Shown piece by piece: positions 11,220 to 23,625 of a stretch of 64,000 nt of DNA. The stretch lies in assembly GCA_947623455.1 (NCBI GenBank), contig OX392528.1, positions 50,486,322 to 50,550,321 of the forward strand. Reading direction: 5' to 3'. The notes under the pieces were generated by a model. The model was given only the letters and a program-made list of their open reading frames with translations, was not told where the DNA came from and did no database searches. The stretch comes from Mimachlamys varia. Taxonomy: Eukaryota > Mollusca > Bivalvia > Pectinida > Pectinidae. Every line of letters begins with the position of its first letter. The first letter of the stretch is position 1. The position numbers and the translations under genes were made by a program.

Positions 11220-13680
11220 CTTTCCGCGGGGAATGATATTCCAATATTGCACATACATGGGAATGGATGATCCATTTTTCTCTGACCCCGATCCCCCTAC
11301 TGTGTGTCATATACACAATGCAATGTTAACGTTACATGCTGATTTCAGGGTCGACGTAACTTTGATCGAGTGTTGACTTTACGTCATTGTTTTGTTTCCA
11401 TGACGTCATTGTATTGTTACTATGATGACATACATTTCTTGAGAACTTGCAGATGTACAATTGCTGATATCACTGTCAAGGGGGAAGAGGATTAAAAGCC
11501 CTCTACTGATTTAGTTACAACTTTGCGCATTTCATATATCTAATAATGTCAATTTACATGCAACATTGTAAAATGTTACCTGTATATTGACAGAATAATA
11601 AAAGGTTGAAAAAGTCGTTAAATAGTGATTGAGTTAATCACCCTTTGAACAACTGGGCCATGCATGGACAAAACATATGTAACTCACTGGTTGTTGCAAG
11701 CAGTTCCTCTTCGATATTGCTTTTAATGATTCAGAACCATATGTAGCCACTATTTAGCGCTGCGTTCCTTTAAAAGGATTTAAACAAAGAACTCCATTAA
11801 AGGATCATTTTCATGAATTTATTTGAGTGATCGTACAAAATGTTATCTCCATTTCTTTTCATCTCAGACTCGACTTGTTAAGGGTGACTGCAATATTTAA
11901 TTCTTACAACAATGAGTGTCTCTAGCGTTCATACAACTACTCAAATAACGCGGAGCTATTCTTGAAAAGAAGTTTTTCAAACGAAGTTATTCCATCAAGG
12001 TTTGGGATGTTGTACGATATTCCGAAAGGATATCAAAACACAAGCTACATATTATTAAGTAAATAACAAACAATTTGTTTTCATCTGATATTTTATTCTC
12101 CCTTAAACCTTTAAAACAAAAATACATACATCACTGAAATATATAACTGTCCTGTTATTTTGATTACATCTTCTTAACAATCTAGTTAATAATGTCAACA
12201 TCCTAGTTCATTTCTTACACCTCGGTATCTCATGTTTACATATTTACATAATATATATATAATTATCTATAGCATCGGAAATGCTCATACATGACTTTAG
12301 CGAGTTTCTGTGGCTAAACCAAGTTGATATAGTTATTAAGATACGGAGAATTTCACATTAAACACAGGGAACCCTGAGAAACAGGTGACCGATTTGTTAA
12401 CAAGGCGTTCGACGAACTGTATATGATCCCAGTAAGATATATCCATATGTTAAGACCCGATGTTTTTTGTGTAGTAAGCAACCAAATTAATAAATGTATT
12501 AAAAGTTTATATATATATATATACTAAACAACCAATGCAATATATGTTTTGCATTCTGATGATGGCAGTATGCTTAAACAATTGCTAAACGGTTCGATTT
12601 CAATTACACGTATGATGATTTTTTTCTGTTTTCTTTCTCTCGTAATATGTTGACAGTAAATAGACTTCTAGCATCGCAATCCTGATAAAAATAGTCAGTC
12701 ATTTCGTCTATAATGTGTAACAAAAATACATTATCTAGTATATACATCGAATTCTTAAATTACCTGATATGAATACAAACATAACGACAAGTCTATCTCC
12801 AGCATACCTCCTAAGGGGGAGGCGCTCACAGTGAAACACATGCCCAGTCTGTCACTCACACATGTCACTCAATTTCACACGCCTCGCTTTCATCTGCGTC
12901 CCTTACAACCAATCATCAATAGATTGTGTTCCGTTCATTTTAATGATTATATATAACTTAATCTTATACGGATCATTCGTAGTATTTGTAAAGTTTGAAA
13001 TGCAAATTAGGAATTTTTTGTTTACAATTATTTTTATTTTTTTCTTGAATAATAGAAAACCTTTGTGGAAAATGTGACTTTCAAAAAAATGGTTTTGTAA
13101 TGTAACGTCAAACAATAATCTTTCTACTTTGATATTTTATTGTATTTTCACTTGTTTTGGTATTAGTTTAGAGAAAGCGCGACATGTTTTTTTATGATTT
13201 TTAACACAAACCAATACATATAATCTTTCATTCTTGCTATTTGGTGCTTTACGTATATGTTAATGCATTAAAAATGAAAAGATCTGGATATTGGTGGGTA
13301 CGAGTTATCCATATACTCCAGATTAACATCAGGAAAGTCTCTGTCATACTTTCGATATCTCATTTTATGATTCATGTTTAGTGAAAGTGATAATAATCTT
13401 CCCCTATTTCTTTGATTTTGTATTCTCCCCTTAAAGTGTTTCAAGTTGTATCGGCACTGTGTGATAGAATATGTAAAGCCATTCTATATGTTTTCACGGA
13501 ACAAAACAAAATGCAAATATATAAATATTTCTTTCAAATTAACCATCAATCTCACAACCCTTTAAGAATGCAAAGCCATATAATTAATCGTTTGTCACTG
13601 CAGTTTTTGTACCTTAAGTCTTGTTCCATGATATCGATTAAATTCTGTCAAATATTCAAATCAGTACACGAGAGTCAAAG
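11220..13680. other. AT-rich stretch, no gene seen
   Basis: Contains TACGTCATTG, ATGACGTCATTG and ATGATGACATAC within 11388-11435 (CRE-like spacing) and TA microsatellites near 12250 and 12510. Nothing supports a coding exon. Confidence 0.45.
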
Positions 13681-13984
13681 CAATAAAAGAGAATACTGAA
13701 GCTTAACTTGAAGTGGCAAGACATACATTACACATACTTGTTGTTTTATTTTAGAGCGGTCATTTCTCGTGTTACCATATCTGCTTGTTGAACAACTCAA
13801 ATAGGTACCATTTCTGTGCAATTGTAAGATAAAGCTAACTTTCACATAATTATGAAGCATGTTTCTCGCCGAACAGGATGTTTGACAATAAGTTTGATAT
13901 ACTTAAAGTATGTCAAGTAAGTATGTTTCCTGACTTATCAACTACTATACATAAAAAGGCAATTACTACCGGTTTCCTCAAAGA

Positions 13985-14100
13985 TGGCGCATTGAGGCGA
14001 CCTACGAGAGGTCGGCAAGAATTTTCGTCAGCCAATGGTGATCAATAGCCTAAAGTCGATTTCATTGGTTAATATAACGATGATGACGTCAGGAAACAAT
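13985..14100 (+). promoter_or_regulatory. Promoter-like cluster (YY1-like, two CCAAT, CRE)
   Basis: Seen in about 110 bases: AAGATGGCG (13981-13989), AGCCAATGG (14030-14038), ATTGGTT (inverted CCAAT, about 14064-14070) and TGATGACGTCAGG (about 14081-14093). The segment is CpG-richer than its flanks. No exon was found on either side, so direction and target are unknown. Confidence 0.2.
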
Positions 14101-15095
14101 GTTTCGTGACATCAGTTCCGTTATAATAGTCAATGATAAGTGTTTCCACAGGAAACAAGAAAAGATTAACTCACAAATGAGACATATGGTATTCTCTAGA
14201 TATTAAATTTGAATGTTTTTGGAGAGTCGGGTCCCTTATTCTAAAATGTAACATGTCTATCCCATTATATTAATATAGCATAACTTCTTATTGTACTCAT
14301 TCATGTTTTTGACCAATTAACTTTCAGATTTGATCAGTTTGAAGGGAGGCTGCAGCAGTAGGAAGTAAAGGCACCACACAGAGCATAAACAATTAAGGGT
14401 TCTGTTATGCTCCATTGGTAATTTTATTCAAGATATACAATTCAAGAGGTTTACTACCACCAACAATGCCAACTGGCGTCATAAATAAAGACAAGACATT
14501 TCAACAGTTACGTCACAGATACAGTTCCATACACTCACTGCAATGGATTACAAAACGAAATCTGTAACAGGTCATAACATATAGTTTTCTTTCGACATCT
14601 ATTTAGCTTTAAAATGTTTTATTTTTCCAACCGATAGTCAAAAATCCATGATTATATTCCATTATAAAAAAAAAAATCTGAAATATTATAATGCCGGTTT
14701 CAAATATTCACTGAATATATTTCACATACATCTTAATAAAAGTTAGATATGAATGTGTCCTATAAATAATTTGGATTTTCAGTCTTATCATAATTTCGGT
14801 TTTATGATTCAGTGTAATAAAGTCCTATTGGACGACCCTAAAGGATGGCGACACAAGTGTTTTGATGTAGGCACTCTCCCTCGAGCATGTTTCCATGATT
14901 GGCTAGCTTTTATGTATGATGGGTTTGCCCATCATGTGTCTCCTTGAATAAGCATCCCAGATTATGCCAGATTCAGAAAGGCTGCATTGAAACTACCTTG
15001 ACCATAGAGTCTTTGGAGAAAGAAATACGATGTCAAAATGAATTTTTTTTCTGTTTCAAAGTATCCTTCTCTTTAAAAGTAAAACAATAAATATA

Positions 15096-15500
15096 TTGGC
15101 CACCACTTCGCCTCACTGTATACCGCTGACAGACAATGAAACACTTGGAATAATTCTGGCTCTGTTTGATGACGCTATATGGTTTGGTCAAAGGCAGCAC
15201 ATCCTCTCGCGACATTATCACAGGGAAAGGAATGAAGATGCAACGTTCGAAGATAGGGGAGATAACTATACACGGCGCTACCAACACTATTGTGATCTAA
15301 AACATCCAGGAAAAGACATCGGACAAAGGTCAAGGTTGGATGGAACGTCGATGCATTTGGTTTGCCAGGGGGACCCTCGTCGACTCCTTGATAACGAAAG
15401 TGGCCAAGAGATGATGCTCTTCAGGTGTTCTAACTCCAGCGTCCGTCACAGTGTGTTTTCCCTGAATAGAAACAGGATGCTTGAAAATTGTATTTCATAG
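15096..15500 (+). other. 134-codon open frame, probably part of an old dispersed element
   Basis: Seen: a frame of 134 codons starting MATTSPHCIPLTDNETLG, His/Arg-rich in the middle (REDs and NYTRRYQH-type segments), with a competing 84-codon frame on the minus strand. The motif GGGGAGATAACTATACACGG inside it resembles a piece that recurs in noncoding mollusc DNA as I remember it, so I favour a mobile-element or 3' UTR-like repeat over a gene. No domain, start context or splice site decides it. Confidence 0.2.
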
Positions 15501-15734
15501 TACAATTTCTCTCATATGCCGAGAAAAGAATAGATGGTTACCTAGGTTACAGCGTAAACTTGTATGCATGACAACTGTTTTTACTGGAGACTCTTCGCAC
15601 GTGCAGGACATCAATACGGTCACCATGGCCTCACACAACTTTAATAACGTCAATGCGCATGTAAGATGTCGTATGCCGTATATAAAATGAAAGATTCAAC
15701 AACTCCAATTGTCTGTCTTTATCCACTGTGCTAC

Positions 15735-15890
15735 CTGTAAACACTCTGTAGAAAGAAGGACTGGAGCTTTTTTTTGCCTCCACCACCATCATCACCACCA
15801 CCACCACTATTGACGCCAATCACCCACAAGTCACGTGAAAAGCCCATTAGTTCACTTGAGGATCTTGTACTGATTCTATCAGCCGTGCCA
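15735..15890 (-). CDS. Candidate internal exon with strong splice sites and a Gly/Asp low-complexity run
   Basis: Seen: a long pyrimidine tract ending GCTCTTTTCAG and a donor TTTACAG|GTAGCA bound 156 bases with a single open frame (phase 2 to 2). It encodes a Ser/Arg-rich start, ELMGFSRDLWVIGVN, then a Gly-rich GGGGDDGGGG run from a GGT/GAT repeat and a basic KKK. The plus strand of the same bases is also open with a proline run, so the repeat may be driving both frames. Same strand as the EGF-ligand gene, but its phase does not follow the exon at 18165 directly. No family recognised. Confidence 0.22.
15776..15808. repeat. CCA/CAT trinucleotide microsatellite
   Basis: CACCACCATCATCACCACCA... 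on the plus strand; encodes the Gly/Asp run of the candidate minus exon at 15735-15890. Confidence 0.8.
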
Positions 15891-15999
15891 CTGAAAAGAG
15901 CAACAGAAAGTTGTAAACAAAAGAAATACAATGATGTGATGACAGAATCACGTAAAAAGATAATGGATATAGCATCACTTATACTGATCCTGGTTGTTT

Positions 16000-18160
16000 A
16001 GTTATATTTATAGCAACTTTGTAATAAACAATTGTAAAACGGCACTTATACACTACAAATATTGTTCAATTTACATGCTCATGTGCAGATGCATTTAATA
16101 TCACCAACTGCATCAAGTGTGACCAAATTAAATTACGCTAGAAAGGTACCCAATTATGTATTGACAAGTCTATTTAACAAGGCTAAACATTACATTTACA
16201 TACTAACCATGACCTAAGTTATCGAAATTATTGTTCTTTGGTCCATGTATTCAACAATATTCATACACAGGTGGGATGTTAACCAAGAGAGGTTTGTGCT
16301 GTTATAAAACAAAACAAGTTTTTCAATTTCATACTTAAACGTTCGAGGACTGATACAGTGTGATATGCTTTTGTGGGTAATTATCAAAACTGAAGTCTTC
16401 GTTTTTTTCATTTGTTATTTGTTGATATTTCCCAACGTTATTACTGTTTTAATATTATAAGCATATTGCTACCAAATGGGCTTTTTTATTTTAATGTATT
16501 CAAGAGGGAGAGGCAAATAGCTAGTAAGAATAAGAACGTGTGCCTCATCTATTTGATTGTCATATAGGATAAAATATGATCAATGAATGAATTTATTAAA
16601 AATGTTCGTTTAAACTTAACTACATTAAATCAGTATTTCTAGATTGGGAAATTTTGCAGACACTACGATATTTGATAGATATTTGTGATATCAGAACAGA
16701 TAGTAACAAATGTTCCATGCGTTTGTGATTTTAACCTTTGTAATTCGATATTAGTGCACTTGATTTATGTAGAAACAACAGCCCCATTGGTAGGATTAAA
16801 ATAAGTATTAACTTCGAACAACATTAATAGGAAACATGTTTCATGTGTTTTACTGGATGTGGGAGGACAATTAAGATTCTCATAGATGGATTATGGTACA
16901 TGCCTCTACCATAAAAACCGTATCCAGATATCATATTCCCAGATATGATCACATGTTTTGTCTCTTAATCCAGCCTATCGCAGTTATATTATCCAAATTA
17001 ATGGGAAATTGTTTCGACATTTGCTGCTTTTGTCGGTTTTACTGGAAGTCTTTCTCTTAAACGTCGTTCAGTGACGAAGTCTGTTTGATGTATATATTTG
17101 AAAATGCTGTTAACCCGATAACGTTTAAGCTAGTATAACCCTATCCAGAAAATATGCTTCTCCTACAGTACTATTTGTGAAGAAAGATTACCAATTCCAG
17201 TATGCTTAATATTTCTTCAGAGAACGCTTCAAGAAATCTACTGCTTAGGAATATGTTAGAATATTAAGACTAGTGACATTAAATGTTATTTACGGACTCA
17301 TCAAGAATTTTAAATTATGTGTTATATTCAAAATCTGCAATAAATGAAGAATGCAAATACACTATTTCAAATTAAAATGTTTTCGACAACCAGTTAAGGA
17401 GGTATGATTTAACAAAGACAGTAATAAACCCAAATTTCAGTTATGAAATGCATAGAAATCGGTTGCTGTCAGGTATCTGGTTGACAATTGGCCATTCTTG
17501 GCAGTATTATATCCTCATTTATCAAGAAAATAAAGATCTCTCATGACAATTTTCGAAAAAGATTGTATTTTTCAACTCATTATTTTTTTTTGAATATTTT
17601 TTTTTTTGTTCGCGTGTTTCCTTGTTTTGAAAAAAACGCCATTGTATTGTTGGAGTAGGTTAACTATATAGACTGCCGTATTACTAATGGAAGTTCCAGG
17701 ACTCACAATGAATGCTCTTCGTCTGATAATCAGTCATGTGCTAACATACACGTTTAGATATGTGTTTCAGATAGGCCAAAGTGGTGACAGCTATTGCTTT
17801 ACAAAGAGTGTGAAATGGTAATTTGTTTACTAGGAAAAACAAAAACGTTTTACGTGAATTGCATCTCCTGTGACATGCCATAGAAATGTTAATATACGAA
17901 ATTACCGGAATTTGGTCAATATTCAGACCATTTTATTTAATCCTATATTTACATTTACATGATAACTTATTATTGACCTTGATACAAAGTTAATTCATTT
18001 TTATTTAGATTTATGGTATTATTTTGCATCTATGTGTTCTGTAACTTTTTATTATCATAATTATTTTTGATGACAACCTAGTATTTGAAGAGACTGTGTC
18101 AGGAACTAACGGTCTTTACTGTAACATATGGAAAAGTATTTTTGTATGTTAGTAGGTTAC
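16000..18160. other. Region downstream of the C5-C6 exon, no further EGF-ligand exon found
   Basis: I read the minus strand here for a phase-0 exon with a hydrophobic run. Acceptor-like sites near 16302, 16524, 17185, 17515 and 17834 open frames of at most about 15 codons in phase 0, none hydrophobic. The transmembrane exon, if any, is further away. Confidence 0.4.
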
Positions 18161-18164
18161 TTAC

Positions 18165-18276
18165 TCCGAACGAGAAATGTGTTCTGTGATCATCGCTCAT
18201 CCGGGTATTCATCTGTGTCATCAGATAATCCACGTCTATCATATCACATCTGATTCCCGTGTATGGAATTTCACAC
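18165..18276 (-). CDS. EGF-family growth-factor precursor, second coding exon (EGF C5-C6 and juxtamembrane segment)
   Basis: Seen: a pyrimidine-rich acceptor ending in CTGACAG precedes the exon and a consensus donor GGA|GTAAGT follows it. The exon is 112 nt. One base completes the Arg codon begun by the exon at 35483 (AG|G), then 37 codons follow, starting CEIPYTGIRCD. This is C5-x5-G-x-R-C6, the invariant end of ERBB-ligand EGF modules (compare the GxRC of vertebrate ligands). After C6 comes an acidic, Met-rich 27-residue stretch ending HFSFG. The exon ends in phase 0. The EGF module becomes C-x7-C-x5-C-x10-C-x-C-x8-C once joined. Inference: the next exon should encode a transmembrane helix if the ligand is membrane-anchored; I could not find a convincing one at lower coordinates. 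Exon identity is strong because family motif, splice sites and phase all agree. Confidence 0.82.
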
Positions 18277-18379
18277 CTGTCAGAATGCAATCAGAAAACA
18301 CTTGTTGATAAACAAATTGCGTGAATGAGTTAATATTGACACGATGCAGACAATTAATATTAACAAAATAGATTACATT

Positions 18380-18595
18380 ACTTCTGAAAATAGTAATAAT
18401 AATAATAATATACAACATTTGATATAGCGCCCTATCTAGTTAACATAAGCCACTCTTAAGCGCTTTACAGTGCAAAGATATACAATTCTCATACAATCAT
18501 ACAATTAACACATACAGTCCTAACATATATAATTCTGAAGAGCTCGCAGGAGCTGCCTTATCGGGCGCTAACCACTTGTCCTATACCACCTGGCT
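18380..18595 (-). mobile_element. SINE-like element with GCGCTATAT tail and (ATT)n end
   Basis: Minus strand: TGGTTAGCGCCCGATAAGG near the 5' side, then CACTGTAAAGCGCTTAAGAG...GATAGGGCGCTATATCAAA, ending in an (ATT)n microsatellite at 18397-18411. The tail matches the widespread L2/SINE 3' motif. 5' truncated; tandem with the SINE at 18600. Confidence 0.6.
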
Positions 18596-18599
18596 AATA

Positions 18600-18897
18600 T
18601 CTCCATATGCGTGTGTATGTAGGTGTGTGTGCTGGAGATTAATTGTGTTCTGTTTGTAATGGGGCCGTGTTTCCAACGACATCTTTTACAGTGCCATCTC
18701 ACTTGAATGCTACAGCACAGATACTGCAACACCCACCCCAGACCATTTTATACTCCACCTGGGTTGTTGGTGGAGTTGTGTGGGCAGGAGAAAAACACAT
18801 TCTCTGAATGTTCCATGCGTATAACGATTACGGGGATCGAACCCCGGCCGCCTGCATAGAAGACCGGAGTGATAACCAATTGACCATTCCACCCATA
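18600..18897 (-). mobile_element. tRNA-derived SINE (second family)
   Basis: Minus-strand head GGGTGGAATGGTCAATTGGT with A box TGGTCAATTGG (18887-18877) and B box GGGTTCGATCCCC (18844-18832). The body includes CAACCCAGGTGGAGTATAAA. It lies in the EGF-ligand intron, 320 bases from the C5-C6 exon. Confidence 0.7.
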
Positions 18898-19507
18898 ACA
18901 TACTATAGTAGAGAATATGTACATAAATTTCGTACCAGTTTTACAGAATTTTTAATTATATCTGTTTATTCATGTTAGGCTACTTAAAAACAGTTACCAT
19001 ATCAACGATGTTTCTTATTTGTAGACTGGCTTCCGTCTCTAGAATGGTGTACAGATATTGAATTGTTTAGAAAAAAAGGACTTATAAAATGTTGACCAGT
19101 TGAATGTCTGATTCTAGATTAGACCAAAAGTTTCAAACTAAGGGGAGATAAGGTAGTTGTAAAATTCATCAGAGAAATTCTCCATCTTGGAGCAAAGCTT
19201 TCTTATTTGTAAAACGCCCCTTTTCAAGTAATGACATATGTTTTTGGAAAGCACGCAAAATCTGTTTACAAATAAAAATATCATTTTTAATAAATGATAG
19301 CAACAGGAAAAAAGAATGTAATATAGATAGAGAAGAATACATTTATTTCCTTCAATTGTATTGTTGTATAACTTGTTCGCTCGTTTGTTCTTGATTCTCA
19401 TTAAGATGTAATTCTTTTAAATCTCGTATATCTAGCGAGCTGTATTAAAGCTTGCACATATACCATTAATCATAAATAATTCAAATCTCACGAACAGCAA
19501 GGTCATA

Positions 19508-19960
19508 TTTGAATCTTATGAGTGCGTGTGTGTTTTAAACACTATTAAGATGAACTTGAAATAGTGATTTATTATTGTTAATGTACTAGATACTTTGGAA
19601 TATCAATGGAGATGACTTGTAATTTTACCTTGAAGGTTTTTTTTTATATAGTGAGAATGAAGCCAAATATCTTGAGTACATACATGTATACTAGTTACTA
19701 AACCAACCATTTCTATAGATAGTTCATTTATAATGCCAGGCTAATGGCATCTCTGAATCTTACTTATATGTATTTTAACCCAATTAAGATGAACTTGAAA
19801 AAAAAATGATTTATTACAGTTAATGTTCCAGATATTTGACTTGTAATTGTATCATGAATCCATTTTTTTTCACATAGTGAGTTCGGTGCCAAATATCGCA
19901 AGAACAGATAATAGACCAATCAAAACCACAGACAGTTCTGCAATAAATGTTTGAATGAAA
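19508..19960. repeat. Imperfect direct duplication, about 235-bp unit
   Basis: Segment at 19508-19740 (TTAAGATGAACTTGAAATAG, GACTTGTAATTTTACC, ATAGTGAGAATGAAGCCAAA) recurs at 19744-19960 (TTAAGATGAACTTGAAAAAA, GACTTGTAATTGTATC, ATAGTGAGTTCGGTGCCAAA). Two units only, clearly diverged. Confidence 0.7.
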
Positions 19961-21770
19961 CGTTGTCAATATCAAATATCATATATCAAAATAGTTGAAA
20001 ACGAATAGTCCACTGGTTATTGGGTTATGTTTCTTATGAACAACGTTGCAAAATTGCACCGAAGGTGGTATTTTCAATATTTAACAAACAATTTGCAGAT
20101 GAAAAAAATAGCAACCACAATTCAAGACTAATGTTTTCCGCCGTTCAATAGGCAATACTTGCAGATAATGTGTCTAGAAAAAGCTTTCAAAGACATATTT
20201 CCATATGTTTTTATCGACACCCGAAACCACCAAATGCAAATATCTAAAGTTTCTAAAAGTATGTCTTTAAGATATATATTCAAAAGCACTTACATATAAG
20301 GACATATTCAAAACGTAAGATTGAATTATACAAATGGAACCTTCAACACGTCTATACAAGTATGGATACGTGATTATATACACAACACGAAGCCAGAGGT
20401 GAAGCCAATGTCTTTGAAGTTTTTCGTGAATCAAAATAGTGGTAATCATGAGGACATTTGTCAAATCCAAATATTTCTTATTTATGAATTGTCCAAGTTA
20501 CTACAATGCAGATACTCTCTAAACGTTGGTCAATGAATGTATATGCCCTTCCTCTGTTACAACTCTAGATAGGTAGCTTTATTATCTTCATAACGAGCAT
20601 TTCTGCAGAATCTTTTGAACACCTATCTTCCATCGTTAAAGTACCTCAAATGACGTTTTGTATGTTTTTCCGTTCTGATGGAGCAACACTTAGGACTGCG
20701 GACTATTAACTCTGTGTTTTGGCTTTCGGATAAAAAAACATCGTGTACCAAAGTTAATTAAACTGTTTAAACTTTAATTTATAACTCAACTGAAATGTCC
20801 TGTTAATTTCTTATGGGAATTTTTCTATTGATGAAAATGATTCAAAGGAATTTTCAAAAATAGATTAAAAAATGTTAAGGAATGAGGCAAAGATAACTTG
20901 AATTAATCCGGTATTAAATACAATTTGATCTTTGACAAAGGTTATCATCAAATGTTGAAAAGATCAGTATCTCCAACCAATTTATGGTTTCCCTTTCATG
21001 CGTAACATCTAAGAAAGTGTTATATTACGTGACTGACACACATCGTTAGGATGCAGAAGGCAGACCCTTTTAATGAACACACTCGTTATTTACCGCGTTC
21101 ATCAGTCAGTAATTCTTATAAAATAGATGTAAGGAAAAATAAAGGTTGCATAGATGTCGTTACAAAATGCAATGTCCGCTTGTATTCAAGTTGATGAATT
21201 TAATTGCCACTAAAACGAGAAAAGACATGTTTCTATCTCTGCTGCCAATCTGTTGACGGTTTCTAGTTCTGTCTGTCAACGATTTCCGTATGGTACAGTA
21301 TCACACGACGAGGGCACTTCTCGAATCCAAGCACCACTTGAAACCCTTACCACTAGCTTGCCATATTCCTTTGTGATAATATTTCATTGAAATTAAAGTA
21401 AATCTCGTTACAGATGGGTATTGATGATGGTCGTAGAGGGGAGAAAAAAGTTACAAGAAAAAAAGTACTTGAAATTTAAGACAAAATTTCCTATGAATTT
21501 GCACATATTGAAGTGTTGTAGGCCTGCAGCATATTATTAATAAGCAAAAACAATTTAATAGTTTGTTGAAAAAGTGAGCATTTCTTTTTGAAAAATAATC
21601 TTCTTTTATGCAAATATTCTTTTTTTTTTTTGCAAACTTAAGCACCGAGTATTTAACAGAAGATCACATGGTTCTTCATCATCATCAATTTGGAGTTGGA
21701 GGGAAAAGACCAAATATTTTGAACGAGCTGCAGAGAAACATACACATCATAAACATATACATTCTATTTG

Positions 21771-21930
21771 AAGTGTCAACCTCTTTAATTTCTTATCTAG
21801 GTCAACACGTGTGATTTTAAGATCAACATCCTTAGCCTGTACTTGTACCAAGCTTCTTCCGTCCGTGATGGTACACTTGTAATTCATTCCTTTGGATATA
21901 CGAGTATATGTTTTCTCGTGGCTGTAACCT
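21771..21930 (-). CDS. Candidate exon inside the EGF-ligand intron, unknown product
   Basis: Seen: acceptor CGCCTTGTATAATGCAG|GTTAC is followed by an open frame (phase 1) containing SKGMNYKCTITDGRSLVQVQ and a charged Lys/Asp-rich tail, reaching a TGA about 53 codons on. Alternating polar and aliphatic residues suggest beta strands. No donor is clearly better than the others, so it may be a terminal exon, or an internal one ending at GTACAAG. Its phase does not match the donor of the EGF exon at 35483, so it would belong to a different or alternative transcript. Unrecognised. Confidence 0.25.
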
Positions 21931-22670
21931 GCATTATACAAGGCGCAGAGTGAGGTGTGTTATATATTTAGCAGCTCTTTGTTGCCAAAACAACCAAATT
22001 AAACCATAAAATGGTAAACACATGTGACTCACACTCTTAGAACCAGCGCCCTTTGAAATCAAAGACGCTCGGTTTGTAAAGCAATATTCTTCCTTTCTAC
22101 CGAGTTCATGTCTCTGATGGTACAACGGTAGATTCTACAGTTATATACAGTGGCTCCTATCAGCATATATTCTCATTCGGAACAGTGTAAATTTTAAATA
22201 GTAATGCCATCCCTATATATTCCCTTCGAATATATAAACGTTCCCTGCGACCTCTACAACTAATTCAAAGCATCAAAAACGAATTGGAAAGAGAAGCATC
22301 TTGGTTTTTTTTCAATTGTGTCAATAGAATTAGACATTTCCCGAACATCTGAGCTTTATTATAAGCTTATAAGATTTGTCTTTTGCTTATAATTACACTC
22401 TCTGGGAAAGTGTTATACATTCCATCTGAATTTCATTGTACCCTCAAAAAAATAATCAACATGATTAAGTTTTTGCCACAATGTGCACTTGAAAAGACCC
22501 AGCGTTTAATGATGATCTATTGCACCAAGGAAATTGAATGAAGACACTAACGCAGACGGGCTGACATGTTTATGTCTTCTTATTCTTGTTGTAAGCTTAA
22601 ACGTTTTCTCTATCGTTCTCCGATGTGTTGTTAGATGGTGAACATTTAGCATCAAGCAAGCAAAAGAACT

Positions 22671-22874
22671 TCAACAATAAAACGAAGCAGTCAAACTATG
22701 ATCAATTTCCATTATGTACAAAACCGAGAACAGATTAATGCCGATTTTCAATTCCCTAGGAATATCAATATTTCTCGCCAAAAATTCTAAGGATTCCTTT
22801 CCATACAATATGGGAATACCTGATGATACTAACATTCTCAAATTTCTTCCATCTAATGCTTTTTTTTGTATCAT
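22671..22874 (-). other. Coding-like 67-codon open frame without splice support
   Basis: Seen: begins MIQKKALDGRNLRMLVSSGI and continues with charged and aliphatic residues to TGA. It lies in the EGF-ligand intron on the same strand. I see no pyrimidine-backed acceptor upstream and no family motif. It may be an exon, a remnant of a mobile element or chance. Confidence 0.15.
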
Positions 22875-23394
22875 TTGACATCAATTTTAAAAGTAATCAA
22901 GATTTAAAATAGCATGGAATACAGGGAAGTATATAAATAAACATATATTGACTTCATTGGATCACAGCGAAATCATTTGGATAACAAATATGGAGTTTTT
23001 ATGGAGTGTTGTACGCGTGACATTAACATGTTCATCCTCCGTTTTTTATTATTTTATAATATTAATTTTTACTAATATATACGATTTTTTACTAGTATTA
23101 CTATATTTCTAAACAAATCTTGCTAATTAATTGTACATGATATATGAAAACGTTTAAAATCTGAAAAAATGTAAATACCTATATTGCACGAGATTGCACG
23201 AGAAATATATACACAATTACATCAACTTTTTATAAGCTTGATAACATTTGTGATAGTTGCACGTGTTACATATTGCCTATGACCGATTACAACATATAGC
23301 ACGCGCTGCTAATCAGGTTCACGGTGGAGTCCAAACACTACTGCTTATTGAGGCACGTTCTACCCAGCGGCAGTGGAGGGGGAAATAAGAAAAT

Positions 23395-23625
23395 ACGAAA
23401 GCGTCATCAGAACCATAATCCGAACTTAAAATCGATTAAACTAGAGGCAAAATATGAACAAAGAAAATATTTACATGGAGGCCCTTGTAAAAGTTCAAGA
23501 TAATAAGACCAGGTGTTCCAGAAAAGTAAGTGTCTTCTGCTTCATCGACGATATCTGCTATGCAAATCTAGCTCAAATCCCATTAAATGTCATGGTCTCA
23601 AGATGAGAACTAAGGCAATTTCCAA
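23395..23625 (-). repeat. Main dispersed repeat, 3' half
   Basis: Reverse-oriented copy in the EGF-ligand intron with ATCGATTAAACTAGAGGC and TAAGACCAGGTGTTCC. Confidence 0.7.

Noticed and set aside
13769..13844. Minus-strand 76-base segment with acceptor TTGCACAG and donor CAA|GTATGT
   Set aside because: Short, polar, unrecognisable; such combinations are expected by chance in AT-rich DNA.
20321..20536. Plus-strand 71-codon frame with two sequons, coding-like in part
   Set aside because: No acceptor or donor of quality and an equally long frame on the opposite strand.
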